From JAGNNV01 sp031392925 (GTDB lineage: Bacteria; Acidobacteriota; Vicinamibacteria; Fen-336; JAGNNV01): a stretch of DNA of 64,000 nucleotides. Location: NCBI GenBank assembly GCA_031392925.1, contig JANMVV010000158.1, positions 9,418 through 73,417 of the forward strand. Direction: 5' to 3'. A program made the position numbers and the translations under genes. Position 1 is the stretch's first letter; every line of letters starts with the position of its first letter. The notes beneath the pieces were generated by a model, which was not told the DNA's origin, ran no database searches, and saw nothing but the letters and a program-made list of their open reading frames with translations. Positions 8,469-16,970 of this stretch are shown here, piece by piece.

Positions 8469-9520
8469 GCCCCGAGTCCGTGTGGAACGATCCCGAGCAG
8501 GAATACAGGGCCCGCAAGCGCGACGGGGTCAGGCAACGAGTGCGCTTCGGGGAGGGGGCCTTGCTGGTGTTCGGAGTCTTCCTGGCCGTGGCGACCCTCG
8601 AAGGCGGAGCGCGGTTGGCGCAGCGCTCGCAGCCATCCAAGGGGGGCTATTCGCCGGTTCGCGGACACCGGTCTCGCGAGCCCATGAACACGGCTGGTTA
8701 CCGTGACGTCGAGCACACGAAGGAGAAACCGCCCGGAGTTCGCCGCGCCGTCTTCATAGGCGATTCGTTCACGTATGGGGTGGGCGTGCTGCTGGACGAT
8801 ACCTATCCCAAGCGAACGGAGCGGGGCCTCGCGGCCTCGCGATCGGAAACGTGGGAGTCCGTCGTTCTGGCCGTGCCGGGCATCGACACCGAGCAGGAGC
8901 AGGTGATCCTCGAGAACGAGGGCTTCGGTTATTCGCCGGACCTGGTGGTGCTGGGCTATGTCCTCAACGACGCGGAGGATCCGGGCGCCGCGGAGGAGCG
9001 CCGCGCGCGGGAGTGGGCCGTCGCCTTGTCAGAGAAACAGAGTCATCCCTTCTGGCGGCGCTCCGCACTGCTCAGCCTGGTCGCCGATCGACTGCACGCG
9101 ACGCGAGAGAACCGCAAGCGGATCGAAAATCACCTGAACCTGTATCGGGAGGGGCAGCCGGGCTTCGTCGCGGTGAAGAAGTCCATTGACGCGATGGCCG
9201 CCCGGTGCCGCGAGAAGGGCGTGCCGTTCATCGTGGTTCTCTTTCCCCTGTTCGCCAATCCGCTCGATGACGACTACCCCTTTGCTTCGGTAAATGAGAA
9301 GGTGGCCGCGGTGGCGCGATCGTCGGGGGCGACTTTCATCGATCTGCTTCCCTACTACCACGGCATGGACTGGCATCTGCTCGTGGTGGAGGGCGCCAGC
9401 GACGAGCATCCCAGCGAACTGGCTCATCGGATCGCGGCCCAGGCCCTGCTTTCGGCCCTGGAGTCGTTGCGCCTTCCGCCTCTGCAGCCCTCGATCGAAC
9501 CGGCCCATCGAATCCACTAG
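8465..9520 (+). CDS. membrane-anchored SGNH hydrolase-like protein
   Basis: A 351-aa protein starting in an ATGA overlap with the flippase-like gene. A single span at about 31-49 (ALLVFGVFLAVATLEGGARL) anchors it. The remainder is an SGNH fold: GDSFTYG (Ser101), an LNDAE segment as block III, and DEHPSELAH near the end (Asp313, His315). The arrangement resembles SGNH proteins of polysaccharide loci, including alginate O-acetylation-like modules. It is likely an acyl esterase or O-acyltransferase acting on an extracytoplasmic glycan. The pairing with the preceding membrane protein mirrors the divergent AT3-SGNH pair. Confidence 0.82.
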   Translation: MSPESVWNDPEQEYRARKRDGVRQRVRFGEGALLVFGVFLAVATLEGGARLAQRSQPSKGGYSPVRGHRSREPMNTAGYRDVEHTKEKPPGVRRAVFIGDSFTYGVGVLLDDTYPKRTERGLAASRSETWESVVLAVPGIDTEQEQVILENEGFGYSPDLVVLGYVLNDAEDPGAAEERRAREWAVALSEKQSHPFWRRSALLSLVADRLHATRENRKRIENHLNLYREGQPGFVAVKKSIDAMAARCREKGVPFIVVLFPLFANPLDDDYPFASVNEKVAAVARSSGATFIDLLPYYHGMDWHLLVVEGASDEHPSELAHRIAAQALLSALESLRLPPLQPSIEPAHRIH

Positions 9521-9536
9521 ACGCGGGCGGATACGG

Positions 9537-9542
9537 TATCCT
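9537..9542 (+). promoter_or_regulatory. -10 element of first duplicated gene
   Basis: TATCCT lies 32 nt ahead of ATG 9569 and is followed by a GCCCCCGTTGAG-like stretch. The second paralogue has the same arrangement (TATCCT, GCCCGCTTGAG, ATG 30 nt downstream), so the promoter was duplicated along with the gene. No good -35 is seen here. Confidence 0.4.
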
Positions 9543-9568
9543 CTGCCCCCGTTGAGCATCCCTTCGCC

Positions 9569-11812
9569 ATGAGCCGGACGCCCTCGCCCCAAAGGGACAT
9601 CCGGACCGCCACAGCCTTCTTCTTCCTCAGCGGGGCGGCAGCCTTGGTTTACCAGGTCGCCTGGCAGCGGCTCCTGGGCCTCACCACCGGCGTCGCCGTG
9701 CACTCCGTGGCCATCATCACCGCGGCCTTCATGGCTGGTCTCGGGATCGGCAGCCACTACGGGGGCCTCTATTCGGCGCGATTGACGCCGCGACGATCTC
9801 TCGTCGCTTTCGGAATCATCGAGATCGCGGTCGCGGCCTTCGCCGCGGTGAGCGTGCCCTTCTATCACGGGCTCCTCTATCGAACTCTCCCGGGGCTCTA
9901 CGACAACATGCTCCTGGGGACCATCACCCACTTCGTTACCCTCCTGCCGCCCACCGCCCTCATGGGCATGTCCCTGCCCTTCCTGGTACGCGGTCTGGTG
10001 GTGGAGCGCGCGGGGGCTGCCCGCACCATCGGTTTCCTCTATGGAGCGAACGCGCTCGGCGCGTCCGCGGGCGCGATCCTCACGCCGTGGGTCCTGCTCC
10101 GGTTCCTGGGCGTCACCGGCGCGATTCTGGTCGGCGCTCTCGGCAGCGCCGTTGCCGGGGCAGCCGCGCTGATGCTCGCCAAGCGTCGTGGAGAGGTCGA
10201 GGTCGAAGCAGCGCCGGTCGAGTCCGCGGAACACTTCGAAGAGAGCCATGAACCAGCCCAGTCCTTCGAGCGATGGGTGCTGCTCTACGCGGTTTCCGGT
10301 TTCGTCTCGCTCTCTCTCGAAGTGATCTGGTTCCGCGTGCTCGACGTCGGGGCCAAGGGCGGCGCCTTCGCCTTTGGAACCCTGCTCGCCATCTATCTCC
10401 TCGGCCTCGCCACCGGAACGTTCGTGGCCGCCCGCCGGGCCGCGTCCATCAAACGCCCGCTCGCGGTCTTCCTGATGTGCCAGATCGGGATCGTTCTCAC
10501 CACCGTCCTCGCTCACGCGGCTCTGGTCTGGGCTCCGGGCACGTGGCCCGTGATCTCTCGGCTCGTGACCTACGGGCAGCTCTCGGTCGGCGTGCATCTG
10601 CCCTCGACCGACCCGGCGATGTTCTTCATCGTGTTTCTCCTGATGCCCCTCGTTCTCTTCGGGCCCTCCACCTTCCTGATGGGCTTCGGTTTCCCGGTCC
10701 TGCAGCGCGCCACCCAGTCGGATCCTTCATCGAGCGGACGCACCGTGGGCCTGCTGCAGGCGGCGAACATCGCGGGCTGCACGCTCGGAAGCCTCTTCAC
10801 CGGTCTGGTGCTGCTCGATCGCGTGGGCACGGCCGGCGTCTTCAAGACTCTGACCCTCATCTCCGTGGTCGTGGCTCTCTTCGGCTTCAGAGCGCTACGC
10901 GAGACGCGTTTCGCCGTCCTCGCCGGAGTCCTCGCCACAACCGCGGTCATGTTCCCGAGCAACGAACACCTCTGGTTTCGGCTCCATGGAGACCCGGACC
11001 CGAAAGGCTCAGTGGTCGAGGAGGACGCGGCCAGCGTCACCCTGCTGACTCCCGAGGCGGATCGATACAAGCTCTGGATCAACGGACGCCACAACAGTTG
11101 GCTTCCCTATGGCTGGCTGCATACCGCGATCGGCGCGCTGGCCGCGGTCTCACACCCGGCGCCCGTGGACATCGCGGTCATTGGCCTCGGTTCGGGCGAC
11201 ACCGCGTGGGCATCGGCATCCCGCGCGGAAACGAAGCGCGTGGTGGTCTTCGAACTCGCGTCCAGCCAGCCTGCGCTCCTGAGGCGCATCTCGGACCTGC
11301 CCACCATGGGCCGGGTGAAGGAGTTCCTCTCCGACCCTCGGGTCACCATCGTCAAGGACGACGGGCGCCGACGCCTGCACGCCGACGGCCGCCAGTACGA
11401 CATCATCGTGGCCGACTCGGTCTGGACCGACGTGACCATGAGCAACAATCTCTACTCGGTCGAGTTCTACCGGCTGGTCAAGGACTCGCTCAAGCCGGGC
11501 GGCGTCATGTGCATCCTGGCCAAGACCGACCGGATTCTCGCCGCGGTAAGGCGCGTGTTTCCCTACGCGGTGGCCTTCCGCGAGGACTTCCTTCTCGTGA
11601 GTTCCGAACCGATCCATCTCGACAAGGATCTCTGGCTCGAGCGACTGCGCAGCCAGAGAATGGCGGACTATCTCGGAAAGGGCCGGGCCCGCGAAGTGGC
11701 GGAGTTCGTGCGAGCAGCCATCTACGCGCCTCCCATGGCCTCGATGGCCGACGTGAACTGGGATCTCCAGCCCAAGGACGAGTTCCTCCGCCCGTACGCT
11801 GAGCGCAAGTAG
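9569..11812 (+). CDS. membrane spermidine-synthase-like protein (tandem copy 1)
   Basis: A 747-aa protein. The N-terminal half is polytopic (about 13 hydrophobic spans between residues 10 and 460, starting AFFFLSGAAALVYQVAWQRLL), the usual membrane part of fused MFS/spermidine-synthase proteins. The C-terminal third is a Rossmann methyltransferase-like domain with LWINGRHNSWLPYGWLH, then VIGLGSGDTAW as the nucleotide loop and VKDDGRR as a second-strand acid. The YDIIVADS segment aligns with the aminopropyltransferase core, but the usual acidic GGGDG and EPSNPW motifs are replaced (GLGSGDT; ADSVWTDVTMSNNLYS). The substrate is therefore unknown and polyamine synthesis should not be assumed. It is highly similar to the next gene. 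Confidence 0.85.
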   Translation: MSRTPSPQRDIRTATAFFFLSGAAALVYQVAWQRLLGLTTGVAVHSVAIITAAFMAGLGIGSHYGGLYSARLTPRRSLVAFGIIEIAVAAFAAVSVPFYHGLLYRTLPGLYDNMLLGTITHFVTLLPPTALMGMSLPFLVRGLVVERAGAARTIGFLYGANALGASAGAILTPWVLLRFLGVTGAILVGALGSAVAGAAALMLAKRRGEVEVEAAPVESAEHFEESHEPAQSFERWVLLYAVSGFVSLSLEVIWFRVLDVGAKGGAFAFGTLLAIYLLGLATGTFVAARRAASIKRPLAVFLMCQIGIVLTTVLAHAALVWAPGTWPVISRLVTYGQLSVGVHLPSTDPAMFFIVFLLMPLVLFGPSTFLMGFGFPVLQRATQSDPSSSGRTVGLLQAANIAGCTLGSLFTGLVLLDRVGTAGVFKTLTLISVVVALFGFRALRETRFAVLAGVLATTAVMFPSNEHLWFRLHGDPDPKGSVVEEDAASVTLLTPEADRYKLWINGRHNSWLPYGWLHTAIGALAAVSHPAPVDIAVIGLGSGDTAWASASRAETKRVVVFELASSQPALLRRISDLPTMGRVKEFLSDPRVTIVKDDGRRRLHADGRQYDIIVADSVWTDVTMSNNLYSVEFYRLVKDSLKPGGVMCILAKTDRILAAVRRVFPYAVAFREDFLLVSSEPIHLDKDLWLERLRSQRMADYLGKGRAREVAEFVRAAIYAPPMASMADVNWDLQPKDEFLRPYAERK

Positions 11813-11822
11813 CCCCCCAATG

Positions 11823-11852
11823 TTGTCGCGCCATCGCGGTGCTTGATATCCT
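11823..11852 (+). promoter_or_regulatory. promoter of second duplicated gene
   Basis: TTGTCG (11823-11828) and TATCCT (11847-11852) are separated by 18 nt, and ATG 11877 follows 24 nt after the -10. The block downstream of the -10 resembles that of the upstream copy. Confidence 0.5.
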
Positions 11853-11876
11853 CGCCCGCTTGAGTTCAAGATACCT

Positions 11877-14126
11877 ATGAGCCGGACTACGCCTGGTCGC
11901 GACATCCGGTTCGCCACCGCCTTCTTCTTCTTGAGCGGAGCCGCCGCCCTCGTCTATCAGGTGGCCTGGCAGCGCCTCCTCGGCCTCACCACCGGCATCG
12001 CGGTCCATTCGGTCGCGATCATCACCGCCGCTTTCATGGCCGGCCTCGGCATTGGAAGCCAGGTGGGCGGCACGATGTCCGCGAGACTCACACCGAAGAG
12101 GTCGCTCATCGCATTCGCGGTGATCGAGCTTCTGGTGGCCGGCTTCGCAACCGTGAGCGTGCCCTTCTATTACGGCTTCCTGTATCGCTACATGCCGCAG
12201 TTGTACGACGGCATGGTTCAAGGAGCGATCACCCACTTCCTCTCCCTGCTTCCGCCCACCGCTCTCATGGGAATGTCGCTTCCTTTCCTGGTGCGCGGCC
12301 TCGTGAAGGACCAGGCAGACGCTCCCCGGACCATCGGGTTGCTGTATGGAGCAAACGCGCTCGGCGCCTCGGTCGGAGCGTTCCTGACCCCGTGGGTGCT
12401 CGTCCGGTTCCTCGGCGTAACCGGCGCGATTCTCGTAGGAGCGATCGGGAGCGCGATCGCCGGGATCGGCGCGCTGATCCTGGCCCGACGCACCGCCGCC
12501 GGGATGGCGCCCGAGGCGCCAAGCCAGGAGCCGAAGGCCGCGCCGATTCCCGATTCCACTGACGAGGCCGCTCAGCCTTTGGAGCGCTGGGTCCTCCTCT
12601 ACGCCCTGTCGGGGTTCGTCTCGCTTTCTCTCGAAGTGGTCTGGTTCCGGGTCCTCGACGTAACCGCCAAGGGCGGGGCCTTCGCCTTTGGGACCTTGCT
12701 TGCCGTCTATCTCCTCGGGCTTTCCGCGGGTACGTTCGTGGCCGCGCGGCGGGCCGCATCGATAAGACGGCCGCTCGAGGTGTTCCTCACCTGCCAGATC
12801 GGCGTCGTCCTGGTCACCGTCCTCGCCCACTCCCTGCTGGTATGGCTGCCCGCCTCATTTCCGGGAATCTCGTGGATCGTCGCGTACGGCAAGACGCCCT
12901 ACGGCGTCCACCTTCGAGCCGCAAGCGTTTGGGAATTCCTGATCGTCTACCTGGGCCTGCCCATTGCTCTGTTCGGACCATCCACCTTCCTCATGGGATT
13001 CGGATTTCCCGTGCTGCAACGCGCCACTCAGAAGGATCCCGTGAGCAGCGGCCGGACCGTGGGCCTCCTGCAGGCCGCCAACATCGCGGGCTGCACCCTG
13101 GGCAGTCTCTTCACCGGCCTCGTGCTCCTCGACAAGGTGGGAACGTCGGGCGTCTTTCAGTCGCTCTCGGTGGTGTCCCTGATCATCGCGCTGCTGGGCT
13201 TTCGCGCCACCCGCCGTGCACGCTTCGGCTGGCTCGCCGCGGCGCTCCTGCTCCTCGGCATCACGTTCCCCGCGAACGAGCATCTTTGGCTGCGTCTGCA
13301 TGGAGATCCCGATCCCGTGATCTCCCTCGTCGAAGAGGACGCCGCCAGCGTCACCCTGCTGACCCCCGAGGGCGAACGCTACAAGCTCTGGATCAACGGC
13401 CGGCACAACAGCTGGCTGCCCTATGGCTGGCTTCACACCGCCATCGGCGCGTTCCCGGCGATCGTGCACCCGAATCCCGAAGATGTGGCCGTGGTGGGAA
13501 TGGGCTCGGGCGACACAGCCTGGGCGGCCTCGTCGAACGAGAAGACCCAGCGCGTCGTGGTCTTCGAGATTGCATCGAGCCAGCCCCGTCTCATGGCGCG
13601 CGTCGCTTCCCGTGATGGCATGAGCCGGGTTGCGCAGTTCCTCGCCGACAAGCGGGTGACCATCGTCAAGGACGACGGCCGGCGGCGGCTCCACGCCGAT
13701 GGCCGCAAGTACGACATCATCGTGGCCGACGCCATCGACACAGACTCGACGATGAGCAACAACCTCTACTCCGTCGAGTTCTACCGTCTCGTGAAGGACA
13801 CGTTGAAGCCGGGCGGACTCATGTGCGTCCTCGGAAAGACCTCCAGGATTCGGGCGGCCGCCCAACGTGCCTTCCCTTACGCGGTGGCCTTCCGAGAGGA
13901 CCTTCTTCTCGTGAGCGCCGATCCGATCGTCATCGACAAGGAGGCGTGGCTCGAGAAACTTAGGAGCCCGCATCTGGTCGAGTACTTCGGCAAAGCGAGG
14001 ACCCGCGAGATCTCGGAGTTCGTGCGGGGAGCCGTCTACGCGAGGCTTCCACCAAACGGCGCCGAAGTGAACTGGGACCTCCAGCCGAAGGATGAATTCC
14101 TTCGGCCGTTCACCGGCCCGCGGTAG
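11877..14126 (+). CDS. membrane spermidine-synthase-like protein (tandem copy 2)
   Basis: A 749-aa paralogue of the preceding gene, collinear over its full length and nearly identical in many blocks (for example AFFFLSGAAALVYQVAWQRL, the SGRTVGLLQAANIAGCTLGS loop and LWINGRHNSWLPYGWLH). Differences concentrate in the cytoplasmic loop around residues 205-235 and in the C-terminal domain, where ADSVWTDVTMSNN becomes ADAIDTDSTMSNN. The nucleotide-binding loop is VVGMGSGDTAW. As in copy 1, the classical aminopropyltransferase acidic residues are not all present. Retention of two full copies with separate promoters suggests two substrates or conditions rather than a decaying duplicate. Confidence 0.85.
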   Translation: MSRTTPGRDIRFATAFFFLSGAAALVYQVAWQRLLGLTTGIAVHSVAIITAAFMAGLGIGSQVGGTMSARLTPKRSLIAFAVIELLVAGFATVSVPFYYGFLYRYMPQLYDGMVQGAITHFLSLLPPTALMGMSLPFLVRGLVKDQADAPRTIGLLYGANALGASVGAFLTPWVLVRFLGVTGAILVGAIGSAIAGIGALILARRTAAGMAPEAPSQEPKAAPIPDSTDEAAQPLERWVLLYALSGFVSLSLEVVWFRVLDVTAKGGAFAFGTLLAVYLLGLSAGTFVAARRAASIRRPLEVFLTCQIGVVLVTVLAHSLLVWLPASFPGISWIVAYGKTPYGVHLRAASVWEFLIVYLGLPIALFGPSTFLMGFGFPVLQRATQKDPVSSGRTVGLLQAANIAGCTLGSLFTGLVLLDKVGTSGVFQSLSVVSLIIALLGFRATRRARFGWLAAALLLLGITFPANEHLWLRLHGDPDPVISLVEEDAASVTLLTPEGERYKLWINGRHNSWLPYGWLHTAIGAFPAIVHPNPEDVAVVGMGSGDTAWAASSNEKTQRVVVFEIASSQPRLMARVASRDGMSRVAQFLADKRVTIVKDDGRRRLHADGRKYDIIVADAIDTDSTMSNNLYSVEFYRLVKDTLKPGGLMCVLGKTSRIRAAAQRAFPYAVAFREDLLLVSADPIVIDKEAWLEKLRSPHLVEYFGKARTREISEFVRGAVYARLPPNGAEVNWDLQPKDEFLRPFTGPR

Positions 14127-14193
14127 GACCTCCAACGCGGCGTGCGGCCGCGCGACCGGTTGCCTGTTTGGATCTCACGTAACATTTCAAAGC

Positions 14194-14769
14194 ATGCCGG
14201 CCCGAAACCCCGTTCTGAAACAGCAGCAGGTGGGCCAGCATGTACGCCGGTTACGAGAACAGGCCCGGCTGTCGGTCCGAGCACTCGCGGCCCGCACGGA
14301 TTTTTCCCCAAGCTTCATCTCCCAACTGGAGAACGGGCAGGTTTCCCCTTCGATCCACTCGATGGAGAAGATCGCGAATGTCCTTGGCGTCACTCTCGGG
14401 TCATTCTTCGCCGCGGTCGGCCCGGGAGAAGGTGGTCTCGTCCTGCGCCGCGCCGATCGCGAGCCGATTCCGAGTTCCTGGTCCAACGCCGAGCTCGAGT
14501 CGCTGGGCCGGCACAGCCCCCAGCGACGGCTCGATCCCCTCCTCATCACCCTCGCGCCCGGCGGTCGCAGCGGCAAGCATCCGGTGGCGCACCGCACGGA
14601 AGAGTTCGCGCTCATCCTCAAGGGCCGGGTTCATCTCCGGCTCGGACCCGACGAACATGTGCTTTCGACCGGGGACTCCGTGACCCTCATCGGCGGAGAG
14701 CTCCGGTTGTGGGTAAACGAGGGGCGGGCCCCGTGCCAGGTTCTGATCGTGGGGCTCGCTCTCGGTTGA
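14194..14769 (+). CDS. XRE-family regulator with C-terminal cupin
   Basis: A 191-aa protein from ATG 14194; the longer open frame starts inside the previous gene and is not protein-like. Residues about 10-66 form a helix-turn-helix (QVGQHVRRLREQ...SVRALAARTDFSPSFISQLENGQVSPSIHSMEKIANVLGV). Residues about 110-188 form a small cupin barrel (GGRSGKHPVAHRTEEFALILKGRVHLRLG...LSTGDSVTLIGG). HTH-cupin proteins usually repress or activate neighbouring genes in response to a small molecule bound by the barrel. Its targets could be the duplicated membrane genes upstream or the lipoprotein downstream; no operator can be assigned. A GGGC-TTTC-GCCC hairpin and later T5 tract after the stop may end transcription. 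Confidence 0.9.
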   Translation: MPARNPVLKQQQVGQHVRRLREQARLSVRALAARTDFSPSFISQLENGQVSPSIHSMEKIANVLGVTLGSFFAAVGPGEGGLVLRRADREPIPSSWSNAELESLGRHSPQRRLDPLLITLAPGGRSGKHPVAHRTEEFALILKGRVHLRLGPDEHVLSTGDSVTLIGGELRLWVNEGRAPCQVLIVGLALG

Positions 14770-14850
14770 GCGGAGAGTCCCTTTGGGCCTTGGGGCTTTC
14801 GCCCTGGCGCGGGTAGACTCCCTTTTTCGTGGCCGGACCGCGTAAGAGGC

Positions 14851-14927
14851 CAGGCACCGGGTTCGGTGTCCGGTCGATGCAAGCCTCCCGTGGCGTTGAT
14901 GCCTGACGGGCGTCACCGGCGACGGCA
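14851..14927 (+). ncRNA. structured 5' leader, weakly GEMM (c-di-GMP-I riboswitch)-like
   Basis: Between the regulator and the lipoprotein gene lie two nested helices. GGC (14853-14855) pairs with GCC (14883-14885), enclosing ACCGG (14856-14860) with CCGGT (14870-14874). CCCG (14887-14890) pairs with CGGG (14907-14910), enclosing GGC (14892-14894) with GCC (14901-14903). The unpaired CGATGCAA before GCC and the CAGGCA before the first helix recall the GACGCAAAGCC and AGGCAAAC blocks of GEMM-I aptamers. The GNRA loop is missing and several core bases differ. I call a structured leader with moderate trust, and the riboswitch class only tentatively. Confidence 0.3.
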
Positions 14928-14951
14928 CTTCTTTTCTTGAGGGAAACTACT

Positions 14952-15485
14952 ATGAGCCGAACTCTTCGCATCAGCCTGGCGTGTCTGGGCCTTCCCCTCG
15001 CTATGGCCCTCGCGAGCTGCGGCAAAGGCGCGACTACCTCGACCCCGACCGGGTCGACCGGCACGCCCACGCCGACGCCCACCGCGACTCCGACCCCGAC
15101 CCCGACTCCGACCGCCGCCCTCAAGTGCGAGTTACCGGAGCGACCTGACTGTGGCGCTTCGTGCTGCTTCGAAGGTGGCGGCAACCCCTACTTTGCTGTG
15201 ATCGACAACGCTCAGGCCGACCTCGAGCGCACGCGTCCCGACCTCTTCAACTCGAACGGTTCCCTCAAGGTCGACGAAGTCACGTACACCCGGATCCTGG
15301 CCGACAAGATCACGGCCATGACCGGAATCTGCGCGATCGGCGGCGGCCAGGGCTCGTCGCGATCCAAGGATGAGGTTGGCCTCAAGCGGGACAACGGCTC
15401 CTCCACCAACGTCGACACCATCATCGGCAGCTCGAACACGCCCTACATCGGCGGCGTCTACACCTGCCGTCCGGCGGCTTTCTAA
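14952..15485 (+). CDS. small Cys-rich lipoprotein with Thr-Pro linker (family copy 2)
   Basis: A 177-aa protein. ATG 14952 is chosen because it begins a clean lipoprotein signal (LAMALASC, Cys23). GAGGG lies 9-13 nt upstream. A linker of about 25 residues made of TP repeats (31-55) leads to a domain with LPERPDCG, a CysCys pair at 71-72, LFNSNGSLKVDEVTYTRI, single cysteines near ICAIGGG and a final YTCRPAAF. The order and spacing match the lipoprotein at 4317-4886 (ACGLP, CC, LFGPGNLVLDEPAYSAGV, VCAKTGG, SCTPARF), so the four conserved cysteines probably form disulfides. The function is unknown. The structured leader upstream makes it a candidate for signal-dependent expression. Confidence 0.85.
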   Translation: MSRTLRISLACLGLPLAMALASCGKGATTSTPTGSTGTPTPTPTATPTPTPTPTAALKCELPERPDCGASCCFEGGGNPYFAVIDNAQADLERTRPDLFNSNGSLKVDEVTYTRILADKITAMTGICAIGGGQGSSRSKDEVGLKRDNGSSTNVDTIIGSSNTPYIGGVYTCRPAAF

Positions 15486-15547
15486 GGTCTCCGCGAGGCA
15501 GCGCTCGTTGCGCCCCGGGCGGCGAGAAATCGCCGCCCTTCGTGTTT

Positions 15548-16894
15548 CTAGCCTGGGCAGACCGGCGCGAAGCCTTCATGGGTGGGCGGTGCGCCGAAGC
15601 CCAGTTGTCCGAGCTGGTCGAGCGCTGAGGGCGCCGAAAGCAGAGCCCACGCCACCAGGAGAGTCCCAAGCAAGAGCTTTCGCGATGGGACGTTTCCGGC
15701 TCGAGCGTCGAGCTCGAAGAGCGCCGCCGAAAGAATCATGAAGACCGGGACCACGGGCAGGCGATAGCGGGAGAAGCCGTGGGTCGCAATGTGAAGCAGG
15801 AGGTACGCGACCAGGAGGCCGCCCAGGAAGACGGTCTTCCGATTCACGGGCGTGCGGGCCAGGGCCAACATCGCGCCGAGCGCGATCAGGATCCACGGCA
15901 CGATGACGATCGCGGCCACGCCGCGGTACACGCCGCACGAGGGATCCGCGTAGGCGCGGCGCCGCAGGTGGATCAGCGCGAGTGAATCGAGCTCCAGAAG
16001 CCTCGGCCCTTCATCGCGGATCTTCTCGAAGAGCCAGCCCGGCTGCCGTTTGAGAATCGCCTTGATTCCCGCCATCCTGGCCCACTGGTACTGCTCGACC
16101 TTGCCTTCCTTTTCGTAGTACTCGTTGTAGACCTCGCCGCGAGAGATCAAGGCGTTGCCCTGATAGAGATTCAGTCCCCCGCCCGTCGACACCGGAATGA
16201 ACGCGCCGAACTGGATCCAGTTTCGCGCGGTCCAGGGAGCGACCACCATAGACGTCGCGGCCATCAGGGTCAGGGCCAGAATCGGACGCCTTGACGGCTT
16301 CGACCACGCGAGCCACATCGCGGCCAGGGGAATGAGGTAGAGGATGGTCTCGCGGGTCAGGACCGCGAGGCCGAAGAGCGCTCCGGCGACGGCGGCCGTC
16401 CGGATCGAAGACCCGTCATCCGCGGCCATCACCCTTTCGATCGCCCACCAGAGGATCGAGAGAAAGAGCGTCTCGCACCAGAAGTGCGCCGAGTACCAGA
16501 TCAGTTCGGGATAGAAGGCGGCGAAGCAGGCCGCGGCCACGGCGGCACGCGGACCGAACACCCTGAAGGCCACGCGGGACACCGCCGGAATGAGCAGGCT
16601 GCCGATCAGGGCCTGCGCGACCTTGATCGCGGCCAGGCTCCCGAAGACCGCGTTCATCGCGGCCAGGAAGTATGGGTACAGGGGCGGATTGAAGATCGGG
16701 AAATTGGAAAACGGCGAGAAGTGAGCGGCGGGAATCCGCTTCAAGGCCATGAGCCACATGGTCTCGTCCGCGACCGGCGCGGTCGCGGGCTCGAGGCCGA
16801 TGAAGGCGAGGCGCACGACCACACCCACCGCCCAGATGGCGGCGAGTACGGCGGCGCGTGGGGCCGGGGAGGGCGTATCGGAGGTCTGATTCAC
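15548..16894 (-). CDS. glycosyltransferase family 39-like membrane protein (ArnT/PMT type)
   Basis: A 448-aa protein from GTG 16894. About ten membrane helices follow the GT-C pattern. After the first helix a periplasmic loop carries PVADETMWLMALKRIP, where the acidic pair is the usual catalytic site of ArnT/PMT_2 enzymes. FNPPLYPYFLA and LTRETILYLIPLAA are further family features, and a short C-terminal periplasmic tail follows. The predicted role is transfer of a sugar from a polyprenyl-phosphate donor to lipid or protein on the periplasmic side. It is divergent from htrA across 76 bp. No ribosome binding site is evident. Confidence 0.82.
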   Translation of the reverse strand: MNQTSDTPSPAPRAAVLAAIWAVGVVVRLAFIGLEPATAPVADETMWLMALKRIPAAHFSPFSNFPIFNPPLYPYFLAAMNAVFGSLAAIKVAQALIGSLLIPAVSRVAFRVFGPRAAVAAACFAAFYPELIWYSAHFWCETLFLSILWWAIERVMAADDGSSIRTAAVAGALFGLAVLTRETILYLIPLAAMWLAWSKPSRRPILALTLMAATSMVVAPWTARNWIQFGAFIPVSTGGGLNLYQGNALISRGEVYNEYYEKEGKVEQYQWARMAGIKAILKRQPGWLFEKIRDEGPRLLELDSLALIHLRRRAYADPSCGVYRGVAAIVIVPWILIALGAMLALARTPVNRKTVFLGGLLVAYLLLHIATHGFSRYRLPVVPVFMILSAALFELDARAGNVPSRKLLLGTLLVAWALLSAPSALDQLGQLGFGAPPTHEGFAPVCPG

Positions 16895-16933
16895 AAGTGG
16901 AAGGAGCGATTATGCGCGAGCGGCGCGTCCCCT

Positions 16934-16964
16934 TTGGCGTCCGATCAGGGCGGAACCTTAAGAT
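16934..16964 (+). promoter_or_regulatory. htrA promoter, apparently leaderless
   Basis: TTGGCG (16934-16939) and TAAGAT (16959-16964) are separated by 19 nt. The -10 ends only 6 nt before ATG 16971, so transcription would start at or beside the start codon. There is no ribosome binding site, consistent with a leaderless mRNA. Confidence 0.5.
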
Positions 16965-16970
16965 CGGCGC

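Noticed and set aside
14785..14826. intrinsic terminator after the XRE-cupin gene
   Set aside because: The GGGC-TTTC-GCCC stem is extended only by wobble pairs and the T5 tract is more than ten bases away; kept only as a remark.
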